Part shown: positions 17,617 to 26,934 of the stretch, piece after piece | How positions within the stretch are numbered: position 1 is the first letter of the stretch | Layout of the letters: each line of letters opens with the position of its first letter | Made by a program: the position numbers and the translations under genes | The notes under the pieces: generated by a model | Database searches by the model: none | Told to the model about the DNA's origin: nothing | Seen by the model: the letters and a program-made list of their open reading frames with translations, nothing else | Assembly: GCA_009773155.1 (NCBI GenBank) | Contig: WOVA01000003.1 | Location: 1 to 64,000, forward strand | Origin: Elusimicrobiota bacterium | Lineage (GTDB): Bacteria; Elusimicrobiota; Elusimicrobia; Elusimicrobiales; UBA9959 | Direction of reading: 5' to 3' | DNA length: 64,000 nt

Positions 17617-17682
17617 AAAAGCCTCGGCCTAAAATGCGTTATATCGAGAGTACATTCTATTTTGCACGGATAGTAGATTCGC

Positions 17683-19083
17683 TCACACTTTAACCCGCAC
17701 TTCACCGGACATTAGTTTTGGAAGGAGCGTGTCGCGCATATGCGAAAGGACTTTTATTTGCTTTATATTATTCCTTTGCTTGCTAAAGAGCGGATCAACT
17801 GTCGCGTGAAATTTATTCAAATCAATATCATTGGGCAAGGCACATTCAATATTCTTCACGTCAGTTTGTGTTACTAATGGCTGAGTGCTGCCCACGTTCA
17901 TATTCTCAAATTCAACCTGCTTTAACAAGAAATATGAATAGTAAAAATAGTTATCCTCGCCTGGCTTAATAATCAAGACGTTATCAGATACCCACACCTT
18001 TCCTTCACTTATCACAAGCTTTCCAAGCGTGCCGACTCGGCCTGTTAAGATCACTCTCTCATCATAAAGAAAATTATTTGCCCGACCAATTTCCCCATTT
18101 GCCCCTATAACGGGATAAGCCCCATTATCAACAAATTCTCCTCGTTTCAATCCTTTTCCTGTTGTGATGCTGGATATATCCGACACTTTCCCCAATTCCC
18201 ATTTCGGATTAGTATCTTCTATAAACGTTTTGCGCCAGAGGGCGGAGGCGAGGGATTCGAGGGTTTTGTTTTGGCGGTGGAGGAAATCTATTTTGTCATC
18301 CAGGCTGGAAAGCACGGCGGCTATGGCGCGTTGTTCGGGAAGCGGCGGCAAAGAGACATCAATCTGATCAAATGTTTCTCGTGTTATGGTGTCAAAAACC
18401 CCACCATGTGCCATTTGCTGAAAATTATTTATTGAGTCCTTTATTAAATAATACAAATAACTTTGGTCGGAGACGCTGTCTCTATTCCTGATCCCATAAC
18501 AGGATTGATTAAACGTCATTTCTTTTTTAAGAACCGCCAATGCACCAACTGTGCCGCGTGCCGAAATTATAATGTCTCCTTTATTGAGAATCTTTGTGCT
18601 ACTGTTTTGTAAGCCTTCCTTGGTTATGGTCTTTTTAGTTTCATAAACAAACTTGTTACTGGTATTAAAATCTACTACTGAAAGCCACGGGATTTCCCCA
18701 TTCCAATATTCAGACACAGATGTTTTTGGAGTGCCTCCTCCGACTAATTCAATAATATCCCCAAGCCTGCATTCCTTCCACCCGGCACGGTAGAGCGTCA
18801 CGCCATGGTTGTCTATTTGCTCTTTCAGTTTGGGGTTATCAATAATTCCGTAGGCGATAATGTCAAAGAAAAACGGCAGGTAGGTGTCTTCTTCCAGGAC
18901 GCACTTAACATCCGCCACCATTGAGGCGGTGATATTGCCCTTAAGCGCTATATCCACATCCGAGGCTTCCTTGTAATTGCCAATGGCGCGGGAGCCGAAC
19001 ACAACGGCCTCAGTAATGACTGGATATTTTGCCAGAATAGTTTGCACCTGGCGGAGTTGTTCGTCAGAAAACCCGAATTTCAT
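17683..19083 (-). CDS. hsdS: MntA-like nucleotidyltransferase fused to type I specificity subunit HsdS
   Basis: The 466-residue protein joins two complete modules. Residues 1-100 are a minimal nucleotidyltransferase with the MntA signature GSX10DXD (G30-S31, D42-D44) and a third acidic residue at D74. From residue 101 (GWKECRLGD) it is an ordinary HsdS: first target-recognition domain, a LPEQRAIAAVLSSLDDKI conserved helix, second target-recognition domain and a terminal conserved helix. The join falls exactly where stand-alone MntA proteins end. The gene overlaps the HepT-like toxin gene by four bases. In known HepT-MntA pairs the nucleotidyltransferase inactivates the HEPN RNase by adding AMPs. 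Fusion of that antidote to HsdS would tie the toxin to the restriction complex; this is inference. Confidence 0.88.
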   Translation of the reverse strand: MKFGFSDEQLRQVQTILAKYPVITEAVVFGSRAIGNYKEASDVDIALKGNITASMVADVKCVLEEDTYLPFFFDIIAYGIIDNPKLKEQIDNHGVTLYRAGWKECRLGDIIELVGGGTPKTSVSEYWNGEIPWLSVVDFNTSNKFVYETKKTITKEGLQNSSTKILNKGDIIISARGTVGALAVLKKEMTFNQSCYGIRNRDSVSDQSYLYYLIKDSINNFQQMAHGGVFDTITRETFDQIDVSLPPLPEQRAIAAVLSSLDDKIDFLHRQNKTLESLASALWRKTFIEDTNPKWELGKVSDISSITTGKGLKRGEFVDNGAYPVIGANGEIGRANNFLYDERVILTGRVGTLGKLVISEGKVWVSDNVLIIKPGEDNYFYYSYFLLKQVEFENMNVGSTQPLVTQTDVKNIECALPNDIDLNKFHATVDPLFSKQRNNIKQIKVLSHMRDTLLPKLMSGEVRVKV

Positions 19084-19481
19084 TCCTTAAATTCCTTTTT
19101 AAAGGCGAAGTACCAGTCCCGGACCTGCGGGAAGAATTGTTCCTTGATAAAGGCCACGGTCTCTTCCATAATTTTAGGATTATAATTATGCACGGTGTTG
19201 TTCCGTTTTAGAAGCGCTTCCATCCATATTTCGGCATTGGTAACGTGCTGTGACTGGAACGCCTGCCTGATAACCTTCTTGGGGCTGTCTAGTTCAAAGC
19301 CTTCTTCTTCAAGGTAATCCCTCATTGTCTTCCAGAACAATTCAAAAACGAACTCAAAAGCCTGTATAAGCGCCATTTTCTCAATGTCCGAGAGTTCGGG
19401 GATATCGATAATTTTGACAAATTGGGCATAGGCCCGCTCAAAATTTTCAAACCTTTGCTTCCAGCGAATAGGGTTGTCCAC
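19080..19481 (-). CDS. HEPN-domain RNase toxin, HepT-like (nucleotidyltransferase substrate-binding protein)
   Basis: The 133-residue all-helical protein belongs to the HI0074/TIGR01987 group. It contains the HEPN active-site motif RX4HXY as R93, H98 and Y100. In characterised HepT-MntA systems this motif cleaves RNA and the tyrosine is AMPylated by MntA. The start is GTG at 19481, since GGAGG lies four bases upstream and the overlapping ATG at 19483 is out of frame. It shares four bases with the downstream MntA-HsdS fusion, and sits directly after a short hsdS remnant. All catalytic residues appear intact, so the toxin is probably active. Confidence 0.85.
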   Translation of the reverse strand: MDNPIRWKQRFENFERAYAQFVKIIDIPELSDIEKMALIQAFEFVFELFWKTMRDYLEEEGFELDSPKKVIRQAFQSQHVTNAEIWMEALLKRNNTVHNYNPKIMEETVAFIKEQFFPQVRDWYFAFKKEFKE

Positions 19482-19494
19482 ATATCCTCCCGAT

Positions 19495-19611
19495 TCAAGA
19501 TGCTATTTCAGACGCGGATGTTTTCGGAGTGCCACCCCCGACTAACTCAATAATGTTCCCAATCTTACATTCCTTCCATCCGGATTTAGGGTTGCTTGTT
19601 GCTGCGGTCAT
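19495..19611 (-). pseudogene. 5' remnant of an older hsdS gene
   Basis: A 38-codon reading frame begins with ATG at 19611, overlapping the yhcG stop as ATGA, and encodes GWKECKIGNIIELVGGGTPK, nearly the same as residues 101-120 of the intact MntA-HsdS fusion (GWKECRLGDIIELVGGGTPK). It ends at a stop 11 residues later. Nucleotide identity to the intact copy over this block is roughly 80 percent by eye, so it is a diverged allele, not a fresh duplication. It marks where an ancestral hsdS was replaced by the hepT-mntA-hsdS cassette. Confidence 0.85.
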
Positions 19612-20708
19612 TTTTTTAACCTCAGCTCTTTTTCAATTTCTTTGATGCTCGGCAGGTTGGATTTAATACTCTTGGGCAGGGATTGGGTCAGCTTATACTC
19701 CGAAACACCGATGGGTTTGCGAATATCGCTTAACGCGTATTCAGCTACGATTTCATCTTTCTTTTTGCATATGAGTATGCCTATTGTAGAATTATCCTGT
19801 TCGGAGCGGACCTGCCTGTCCACCGCTGTCAGATAAAAATTGAGCTTGCCGGCGAATTCTGGTTCGAACGCCGTTGTTTTCAACTCGATAACCACATAAC
19901 TGCGGAGTTTCAGGTGATAAAAAAGCAGATCAATGTGAAAATCACTTTCTCCGACCTGCAAGGGGACCTGCCTGCCGATATAGGCGAAACCGGCTCCCAA
20001 TTCCAGGAGGAACTTGGTTATGTGTTCAACAAGAGCATTTTCCAGCTCTCTCTCGTCATGTTCCCGCGTAAGGTTCAGGAAATCGAAAATATAAGGATTT
20101 TTCAGTGTCTGTTTCGCCAGATCGGACTGCGGCTTAGGCAGGGCTGCGGAGAAATTATTGGACGCTCTTCCTTCGCGATTATAAAGTCCGTTTTCTATCT
20201 GGTGGACGAGAACGCTCCTACTCCAGTTGTGGGTGATTGTGCCCTGCACGTAATACAACGCTTCTCTTACAGTTTTGCACCCGGAAATTATGGCTATGTT
20301 GTGGCCCCATGGAATTTGTGCTATTTTGGCAACAGGTTGTTGCCAAAACTTATTTTTTTGCAATAGCGAAATAGGCTGTTTCGCTATTTGTCCAACAGGC
20401 TGTTGGACAATTGATTTGGCGTAAAACAAATACCATTGTTGAATATACATCAAATTGCTACGGGAGAAGCCTTTCATGTCCGGGAACTCAGACGACAAAT
20501 CCTTGCTTAACTGCTCAATTAAACCTGTCCCCCAGTTAGCTTCTGCCTGTTTTGCGGCGATATCCGCGCCAAGCTCCCAATAGAATTCAAGAAGTTGGGT
20601 GTTTACAGCTACGGCGGCCTTGAGCTGGGCGCTAAGGATTTTCCCCTTTAGCTCCGCAAGCCAGGCTTTATAGTTTTTATCCCGGATTAGGTTGTATTTC
20701 ATTTTCAT
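19608..20708 (-). CDS. YhcG/DUF1016 family PD-(D/E)xK nuclease-domain protein
   Basis: The 366-residue protein has the DUF1016 N-terminal helical domain ([40 protein letters not shown]), the family PWGHN motif, and a C-terminal PD-(D/E)xK nuclease fold with [10 protein letters not shown] and VIELK. Such proteins frequently accompany type I restriction systems and mobile elements. It overlaps hsdM by four bases upstream. The stretch before PWGHN (residues about 100-128) is encoded by three consecutive DNA palindromes and is rich in QQP and QIA repeats. Nuclease activity is inferred from the motif. Confidence 0.85.
   Translation of the reverse strand: MKMKYNLIRDKNYKAWLAELKGKILSAQLKAAVAVNTQLLEFYWELGADIAAKQAEANWGTGLIEQLSKDLSSEFPDMKGFSRSNLMYIQQWYLFYAKSIVQQPVGQIAKQPISLLQKNKFWQQPVAKIAQIPWGHNIAIISGCKTVREALYYVQGTITHNWSRSVLVHQIENGLYNREGRASNNFSAALPKPQSDLAKQTLKNPYIFDFLNLTREHDERELENALVEHITKFLLELGAGFAYIGRQVPLQVGESDFHIDLLFYHLKLRSYVVIELKTTAFEPEFAGKLNFYLTAVDRQVRSEQDNSTIGILICKKKDEIVAEYALSDIRKPIGVSEYKLTQSLPKSIKSNLPSIKEIEKELRLKK
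20324..20410. repeat. three consecutive coding palindromes with related cores
   Basis: Inside yhcG lie three perfect inverted repeats in 87 bases. Arms are 20324-20334/20338-20348 (11 bases, 3-base loop), 20362-20371/20379-20388 (10 bases, 7-base loop) and 20388-20397/20401-20410 (10 bases, 3-base loop). All three centres contain AGGYTGTT. They keep the reading frame open. Confidence 0.9.
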
Positions 20709-22378
20709 TTATCCATCACCAGCCTGGCCAGGTTTTTGCGGATCAGTTCATTGAGCCGGACTTCTTCTTTCATCTGCCCGTCAAGTTCGGCCTTGAGTTT
20801 GCCGAAGCGTTCCGCGAAATCAAAATCATCCTCCTCGTCCGGCAGGCCGATGTAGCGGCCGGGGGTGAGAACATAATCTTTTGCCCGGATTTCTTCCAGC
20901 GATACCGACTTACAGAATCCCGGTTTGTCCTGATAGACAAAGGAGGTAGAGGGGTGAAGAGAATGTTTCCAGGCGTGGCAGGTATCGGTTATCCTGGCAA
21001 TGTCGGCGTCGGTAAACTCTTTTGTCCTGCGATTTACCAGATAGCCGAGGTTGCGCGCGTCAATAAACAAGACTTTACCCAGGCGGTCCTCTTTCCTGCG
21101 GGACAGAAACCAGAGGCAGGCGGGTATCTGGGTATTTATGAAGAGCTTGGGCGGAAGATTAACAATACAGTCCAGAAGGCCGGCCTCAATAATGGCTTTA
21201 CGGATTTCGCCCTCGCCGTTGGTTTTGGAGGTAAGGGACCCTTTGGCAAGCACAAAACCGGCCATGCCTTTGGGCGACATATGGTAAATGAAGTGCTGTA
21301 TCCAGGCATAGTTGGCGTTACCGGCGGGCGGGACGCCGTATTTCCAGCGGGCGTCGTCTTTTAAAAGATGGCCGGACCAGTCTGAATCGTTGAACGGCGG
21401 ATTTGCAATAATGAAATCGGCCTTGAGGTCTTTGTGCGCGTCGTTTAAGAAAGAGCCCTCGTTGTTCCACTTGATGTTTGAGCTGTCTATGCCGCGGATG
21501 GCGAGGTTCATTTTGGCAAGACGCCAGGTGGTCTGGTTGGATTCCTGGCCGTAGATGGAGATCAGGTCGGCGGGATTGGGAATTACGCCTTTGGCCGTCT
21601 GATGGCCATAGGCCTTTAATACGGCACTTGCGCAGGCATTGCCTTTCTTTTTGTAGTGGTCCTGGTGCGCCGCAATAAACTTTTCGCTCTGCACGAACAT
21701 CCCGCCGGAGCCGCAGCAGGGGTCAAAGACACGGCCTTCGTAAGGCTCAAGCATTTCAACCAGCAGCTTGACCACGCTACCGGGCGTATAGAATTGCCCG
21801 CCTTTTTTACCTTCGGCAAGGGCGAACTGGCCGAGGAAATATTCATAGACCTGGCCCAACATGTCTTTGCTTTTCGCCTCTACCGTGCCAAGGGCTATTG
21901 TGCCGACAATATCTATCAGCCCGCCCAGGCTGGCCCGGTCCAGATTCTGCCGGGCATAAACCTTCGGGAGTACGCCCTTAAGGGAGGGATTCCGGCGCTC
22001 TATGGCTTCCATGGCTTCGTCCACATAGCCGCCGATGTCCACTTTCTTGCCGTTAGCTAAAAGGATTTCGGTTTTCTTTGCGTTATCCGAGATATGCTGC
22101 CACCGGGCTACGGGCGGGACAAAGAAAACTTTCTCCGCGGTGTATTCATTTGGGTCTTCGGGGTTGGCTCCCGCATACTCGCCTTTTCCGGCCGCAAGTT
22201 TGGCGTGTTGAACCTCAAAAGCGTCGGAGATGTATTTCAGAAAAACAAGGCCGAGTACCACATGCTTATACTCGGCGGCGTCCATGTTTTTGCGCAGCTT
22301 GTCGGCGGACTGCCAAAGGGAAGCCTCAAAGGATTCCGGTTTTTTCGCCTTGCCGCCGGATTTTACGTTTTTGGGCAT
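20705..22378 (-). CDS. hsdM: type I restriction-modification methyltransferase subunit
   Basis: The 557-residue HsdM has an N-terminal helical HsdM_N domain, the SAM-binding motif [12 protein letters not shown] near residue 220 and the catalytic motif IV NPPF near residue 330, indicating an N6-adenine methyltransferase. With HsdS it protects host DNA, and with HsdR it forms the restriction complex. It is the first gene of the island, starting 17 bases after the hutU stop, and runs into yhcG by an ATGA overlap. Length and motifs are complete. Confidence 0.95.
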   Translation of the reverse strand: MPKNVKSGGKAKKPESFEASLWQSADKLRKNMDAAEYKHVVLGLVFLKYISDAFEVQHAKLAAGKGEYAGANPEDPNEYTAEKVFFVPPVARWQHISDNAKKTEILLANGKKVDIGGYVDEAMEAIERRNPSLKGVLPKVYARQNLDRASLGGLIDIVGTIALGTVEAKSKDMLGQVYEYFLGQFALAEGKKGGQFYTPGSVVKLLVEMLEPYEGRVFDPCCGSGGMFVQSEKFIAAHQDHYKKKGNACASAVLKAYGHQTAKGVIPNPADLISIYGQESNQTTWRLAKMNLAIRGIDSSNIKWNNEGSFLNDAHKDLKADFIIANPPFNDSDWSGHLLKDDARWKYGVPPAGNANYAWIQHFIYHMSPKGMAGFVLAKGSLTSKTNGEGEIRKAIIEAGLLDCIVNLPPKLFINTQIPACLWFLSRRKEDRLGKVLFIDARNLGYLVNRRTKEFTDADIARITDTCHAWKHSLHPSTSFVYQDKPGFCKSVSLEEIRAKDYVLTPGRYIGLPDEEDDFDFAERFGKLKAELDGQMKEEVRLNELIRKNLARLVMDK

Positions 22379-22395
22379 TTTATCTCCGAAAAAAG

Positions 22396-24057
22396 TCAGT
22401 TTTTCAGCATTGGTATCTTGATGCCTTTCTTGCCGGCGAAATCCCGGGCTGATTTATAGCCGGCGTCGGCGTGGCGCAGCACGCCCATGGCCGGGTCATT
22501 GGTCAGCACGCGCTCCAGCCGCAGGGCCATCTCTTTGGTCCCGTCGGCGACAATGACCTGTCCCGCGTGCAGCGAATAGCCCATGCCTACTCCGCCGCCG
22601 TGGTGGAAAGACACCCAGCTGGCCCCGGAGGCCGTGTTTATCAGGGCGTTAAGTATGGGCCAGTCGGCTATGGCGTCGGAACCGTCCTTCATGGCTTCCG
22701 TTTCGCGGAAAGGGCTGGCGACGGAGCCGGAGTCCAGGTGGTCGCGGCCTATGACTACGGGGGCCGAGAGCTTCCCTTTCTTCACCAGCTCGTTGAAGCG
22801 CAGGCCGGCCAGGTGGCGCTCGCCGTAGCCCAGCCAGCAGATGCGCGAGGGCAGGCCCTGGAACTTCACCTTTTTTGCGGCCATACCCAGCCAGCGGCGC
22901 AGGTGGGCGTTATGCGGGAAAAGTTCCAGCACGGCTTTATCTGTGACCGCGATATCTTTCGGGTCTCCGGAGAGCGCGGCCCAGCGGAACGGGCCTTTCC
23001 CCTCGCAGAAGAGGTCGCGGATATAGGCCGGCACGAAGCCGGGAAAGTCATAGGCGTTCTTCACGCCCTGCCGGAAGGCCATCGTGCGGATATTGTTGCC
23101 GTAGTCGAAAGTGACGGCGCCGGCCTTCTGAAGCTTCAGCATGGCCTGCACGTGTATCGCCATCGACTCCATCGCCAGCCGCACGTATTTCTTCGGGTCT
23201 TTCTTCCGGAGTTCCGCGGCGGCCTTGAGCGAATAGCCTTTCGGGATATAGCCGCGCAGCGGGTCGTGGGCGGAGGTCTGGTCGGTCAGCACGTCTATCT
23301 TAACGCCGCGGCGGACCATCTCGGGGAGGACCTCGGCGCAGTTGCCGAGCAGGCCGATGGAGAGAGGCCGCTTTTCCCTGACCGCGGCCCCGGCCAGGCG
23401 CAGCGCCTCGTCGAGGCTGCGGGCCATCGTATCCACATAGGCGGTGTCGAGGCGCTTCTGTATGCGGGTCTCATCGGCCTCCACCACTATGGCCACGCCG
23501 CCGGCCATCGTAACGGCCAGGGGCTGGGCGCCGCCCATGCCGCCAAGGCCGCCGGTGACCGTCAGCTTGCCGGAGAGGTCCCCGCCGCGGAAATGCCTGC
23601 GGGCCAGGGCCATGAAGGTCTCGTAGGTGCCCTGCAGTATGCCCTGCGTACCGATATAGATCCAGGAGCCGGCCGTCATCTGGCCGTACATCATCAGGCC
23701 CTTGCGCTCCAGCTCGTCGAAGACTTCCCAGTTCGCCCAGTTGCCCACCAGGTTGGAGTTGGCCAGTATCACGCGCGGGCTATGCTCGTGCGTGCGCAGG
23801 ACGCCGACGGGCTTGCCGGACTGCACCAGCAGCGTCTCGTCGTTGCCCAGTTTCCGGAGGGAGTTAACGATAGCGTCGTAGCAGGCCCAGTTGCGGGCCG
23901 CCTTGCCCCGGCCGCCGTAGACGACCAGTTCATCCGGGCGCTCGGCCACCTCGGGGTCGAGGTTGTTCATCAGCATGCGCAGGGCGGCCTCCTGCTGCCA
24001 GCCCTTGCAGGATATTTTATTGCCGCGCGGCGCGCGGATGTTCGTGTGAGGGATCAT
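22396..24057 (-). CDS. hutU: urocanate hydratase
   Basis: The 553-residue enzyme converts urocanate to imidazolonepropionate with tightly bound NAD as electrophile. Full-length family sequence is seen: N-terminal [21 protein letters not shown] and [25 protein letters not shown] dinucleotide-binding region, [12 protein letters not shown] and the C-terminal [11 protein letters not shown]. It follows hutH by nine bases. The island begins directly after its stop, so transcription from the hut promoter probably reads into hsdM. Confidence 0.95.
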   Translation of the reverse strand: MIPHTNIRAPRGNKISCKGWQQEAALRMLMNNLDPEVAERPDELVVYGGRGKAARNWACYDAIVNSLRKLGNDETLLVQSGKPVGVLRTHEHSPRVILANSNLVGNWANWEVFDELERKGLMMYGQMTAGSWIYIGTQGILQGTYETFMALARRHFRGGDLSGKLTVTGGLGGMGGAQPLAVTMAGGVAIVVEADETRIQKRLDTAYVDTMARSLDEALRLAGAAVREKRPLSIGLLGNCAEVLPEMVRRGVKIDVLTDQTSAHDPLRGYIPKGYSLKAAAELRKKDPKKYVRLAMESMAIHVQAMLKLQKAGAVTFDYGNNIRTMAFRQGVKNAYDFPGFVPAYIRDLFCEGKGPFRWAALSGDPKDIAVTDKAVLELFPHNAHLRRWLGMAAKKVKFQGLPSRICWLGYGERHLAGLRFNELVKKGKLSAPVVIGRDHLDSGSVASPFRETEAMKDGSDAIADWPILNALINTASGASWVSFHHGGGVGMGYSLHAGQVIVADGTKEMALRLERVLTNDPAMGVLRHADAGYKSARDFAGKKGIKIPMLKN

Positions 24058-24066
24058 GCTCTCTCC

Positions 24067-25581
24067 TTACCCGGTAAAATGTCCGCCCAGGACCGCCGCG
24101 GCCACGGCTTCTATGCGTCCGGAAAAGACCTCGTCGCCCCTGAAAGCGGGCGAGATCTCGCGCAGCCTGGCCAGGGCTCTCTCCAGCGGGCGGCTGGACT
24201 TCAGCGGGCGGTGGAACTCTATGCCCTCGGCGGCGGCCATCAGCTCGATGGCGGTTACGCGCGCCGTGTTGCGCACCACTTCCCGCAGCTTCAGGGCCGC
24301 CGTCATGCCCATGCTGACGAAGTCCTCCTTGTTGGCGGAGGTGGATATGGAGTCGGCGCTGGCCGGGTGGCTGAGCACCTTGTTCTCGCTGCAGAGCGCC
24401 GCCGCCGTGACGTGCGCTATCATGAACCCGGACTCCGCGCCGGGGTCGCGCGCCAGGAAAGGCGGGAGTATCTTGAAGTCGCTCACCAGCTGCGCTATGC
24501 GCCGCTCCGAGATATTGCCGAGCGACGTGACGGCGATGGCGGCGAAATCCGCGGCGAAAGAGACGGCCTGCCCGTGGAAGTTCCCGCCGGAGAGCACCTC
24601 TATCGAGCCCTTCTTTTTCCCCGCCACCAGCAGGGGGTTGTCGGTGACGCTGGCCAGCTCGGTCTCGAAGACCTCAAGCGCGTAGCCCAGCGCGTCGCGG
24701 ACCGCGCCCATGGCCTGCGGCATGCAGCGCAGCGAATAGGGGTCCTGCACGCGCTTGTCGTCGCGCGCGTGGGAGGAGCGTATGTGGCTGCCCTTGAGAA
24801 GCCCCTCAAGCGCCGCGGCCACCTCGCGCTGCCCGTGATGGGGCTTGAGGGCGTGTATGCGGCGGTCGAAAGCGACCGGAGTGCCCTTGAGGGCTTCCAG
24901 GCTCATCGCGCCGGCCAGCACGGCCGCGTCGAAAAGGTTTATCGCCTCGAAAAGGGCCAGTCCGCCCACGGCCTTCATGGCCTGGGTGCCGTTGATGAGG
25001 GCGAGACCTTCTTTCTCGGCCAGTTCCACCGGCCTGATGCCGGCTTTTTTCATAACCGCGGACGAAGACGACCATTTGTCGGAGCCGGCGGACTTCGCCA
25101 TGCCTTCTCCGATCAGGGTGAGGGACATGTGCGCCGAGGGCGCCAGGTCGCCGCTGGCGCCGACCGAGCCCTTGGACGGAATAAAAGGGATGACGCCCTT
25201 ATTTATCATGGCGGAAAGGGTTTTAACCAACACGGGCCTTACGCCGGAATTGCCCATGGCCAGTTCGTTGGCGCGCGCGAACATGAGCCCCAGACACTCA
25301 GCGTCGTCGAGCGGAGCGCCCACCCCGCAGGAGTGGCTGCGTATCAGGTTCACCTGCAGGCTCCTGAGCTTCTCCCTGGAGACCCGCTGGCTGGCCAGCT
25401 CGCCGAAGCCGGTGTTTATCCCGTACATGACCCTGTCGCCGTCGAGCAGTCGCTCCAGTCCGGCGCGCCTGGCGGCTATGAGCTTTAGCGCCCGCGGGGG
25501 CACGGCGGTGAGGCGGCGCCGGAAGGCGACGTCGGCGAAATCGCAGATAGTCGGGACCCGGCCGAGTTCAAAAGGCTTCAT
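24067..25581 (-). CDS. hutH: histidine ammonia-lyase
   Basis: The 504-residue enzyme deaminates L-histidine to trans-urocanate. The self-forming MIO cofactor triad Ala-Ser-Gly is at residues 142-144 in GSVGASGDLAPSAH. YGINTGFG and the late QMNPGS-equivalent region are also of family type. I chose the ATG at 25581 (MKPFELG) because it has GGAGG upstream, overlaps the exonuclease stop as ATGA and puts the MIO residues at the same numbering as the Pseudomonas enzyme. Confidence 0.95.
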   Translation of the reverse strand: MKPFELGRVPTICDFADVAFRRRLTAVPPRALKLIAARRAGLERLLDGDRVMYGINTGFGELASQRVSREKLRSLQVNLIRSHSCGVGAPLDDAECLGLMFARANELAMGNSGVRPVLVKTLSAMINKGVIPFIPSKGSVGASGDLAPSAHMSLTLIGEGMAKSAGSDKWSSSSAVMKKAGIRPVELAEKEGLALINGTQAMKAVGGLALFEAINLFDAAVLAGAMSLEALKGTPVAFDRRIHALKPHHGQREVAAALEGLLKGSHIRSSHARDDKRVQDPYSLRCMPQAMGAVRDALGYALEVFETELASVTDNPLLVAGKKKGSIEVLSGGNFHGQAVSFAADFAAIAVTSLGNISERRIAQLVSDFKILPPFLARDPGAESGFMIAHVTAAALCSENKVLSHPASADSISTSANKEDFVSMGMTAALKLREVVRNTARVTAIELMAAAEGIEFHRPLKSSRPLERALARLREISPAFRGDEVFSGRIEAVAAAVLGGHFTG

Positions 25582-26180
25582 GATGTTTTTCCTCCGCATT
25601 TTTTCCAAAGCTCGCCGACGGTGACGGTGCCGGCGGACCTGAAAGCGCCGATAAAGTGCTCGAAGACCTTCCGGGTGGTCTCCACGTCGGTAAGGGCGCG
25701 GTGCCAGCCCTCGCTGGAGATACTAAGCTCCGCGGCTATGCTGCCGAGACTGTTGCTCTGGAACTTCCAGTTCTTCCTGGCTATCGCCAGGGTGTCTACT
25801 ACCGGCAGGCCGGGGAACTTCAGCCCCACGCGCTCGAACTCCGCCCGCAGGAACCTGATGTCGAAATCGGCGTTATGCCCGACTATGACGGTGTTCTCGA
25901 GCATGGCCAGCAGGCGCGGCGCGACCGCGCCGAAAGACGGGCTGTCCCTGACCATCTCGTCGGTGATGCCGTGTATGGCCGAACAGGCCGGTGGGATGGG
26001 CCCGCCGGGGTTGACCAGCTCGGCCAGCGTGCCCAGCCGCTCGGCGCCGCGGAAACTGACCGCCGCCACCTCGCAGACCCGGGCCGAGCGCGGCGAGAGC
26101 CCGGTGGTCTCCACGTCGAGGAACGAGAAGACGGCTTCGTCGAGGGGTTTGTCCAGAATTTCTTGTTCAGCGGGGAGCAT
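25578..26180 (-). CDS. DnaQ-like DEDDh 3'-5' exonuclease
   Basis: The 200-residue protein has all DEDDh motifs: FLDVETTGL near residue 20, the HNADFDIRFL second motif, and HRALTDVETT with the catalytic His and Asp. It matches the epsilon-like stand-alone exonucleases used in proofreading or repair. There is no polymerase-binding tail or additional domain. It sits as the gene before hutH with an ATGA overlap, a location that seems to reflect operon packing more than function. Confidence 0.85.
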   Translation of the reverse strand: MLPAEQEILDKPLDEAVFSFLDVETTGLSPRSARVCEVAAVSFRGAERLGTLAELVNPGGPIPPACSAIHGITDEMVRDSPSFGAVAPRLLAMLENTVIVGHNADFDIRFLRAEFERVGLKFPGLPVVDTLAIARKNWKFQSNSLGSIAAELSISSEGWHRALTDVETTRKVFEHFIGAFRSAGTVTVGELWKKCGGKTS

Positions 26181-26213
26181 AGTCGTTGACCGCGCAAGGC
26201 GCGGGTAGCCCGG

Positions 26214-26927
26214 TCAGAAAGCGCCGTAATAGATGTAGCGGGCCCAGAGGCCGCAGATCACGGCCACCAGGACGCTGACCGTTATGTTCACAAGGGAAAG
26301 GTCGAGTATCCTCTTATGCCGCACGTAGACCATCTGCGCCACCCAGGCCGCGGCGAAAGGGGCCCAGTACCAGCCCGGAACCAGGAAGAAGGCCCACAGC
26401 ACCACCCGCTCGAAGATCAGGAAATACTTCTCGTCGAAGGTAGGGAATTCCTTCTGGTGCAGGTCCTTCTCTATGAAATAAATGAGCACCGTCGAGGCGT
26501 GCGTCACTATGACCAGCATGGAAAGCAGGCCCACCCACTTCTCCGGCACGAAAAAACCGCCGTCCAGGACGAACACCGGCGAGAGGAGAAATAAAATGTA
26601 GACGTGCATGAACTGGTCCGCGAAGAAGCTCACGATATTGTCCCTGAAATGCAGCGTCTTCATCGTGTAGACGCGCAGCTGGTCCACCATGAAGTGGGTG
26701 ACCAGGAGCAGGACCATGCAGGTCCAGCCGTTGAAGGGGACCCGGCCGACCGTGAACCAGACGTCGCCCAGCCACTGCCAGACCAGCGCCGCGGCCACGA
26801 CGAAATGGGTCATGCAGTGGATGACCATCCCGAGCATGCCCTCACGCTTGAGGCGGTTCACGACGTTGAACTGCAGCGTGAAATCCGCCAGCAGGTGCGA
26901 GAGCAGCAGTCTCCAGAATATGGTCAT
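26214..26927 (-). CDS. DUF3307 family integral membrane protein
   Basis: The 237-residue protein has about seven hydrophobic segments and the DUF3307 hallmark HLLADFTLQ near the N-terminus, with THFMVDQ in the middle. The function of the family is unknown. It starts seven bases after the CHASE2 cyclase stop, so the two are co-expressed. A possible partner role in membrane sensing is only suggested by position. Confidence 0.8.
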   Translation of the reverse strand: MTIFWRLLLSHLLADFTLQFNVVNRLKREGMLGMVIHCMTHFVVAAALVWQWLGDVWFTVGRVPFNGWTCMVLLLVTHFMVDQLRVYTMKTLHFRDNIVSFFADQFMHVYILFLLSPVFVLDGGFFVPEKWVGLLSMLVIVTHASTVLIYFIEKDLHQKEFPTFDEKYFLIFERVVLWAFFLVPGWYWAPFAAAWVAQMVYVRHKRILDLSLVNITVSVLVAVICGLWARYIYYGAF

Positions 26928-26934
26928 CGGCGCG

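Noticed and set aside
17683-19083. MntA-HsdS fusion as a simple sequencing error
   Set aside because: The join has no homopolymer or odd context, both domains are complete, the hepT overlap is normal and the adjacent hsdS fossil gives a natural origin. Not ruled out, but less likely.
22471-25488. 1005-codon open frame on the plus strand opposite hutU and hutH
   Set aside because: It is the shadow of two well-conserved minus-strand enzymes in GC-rich DNA. Its composition (His, Gly, Ala, Arg rich) lacks motifs, and it spans an intergenic junction.
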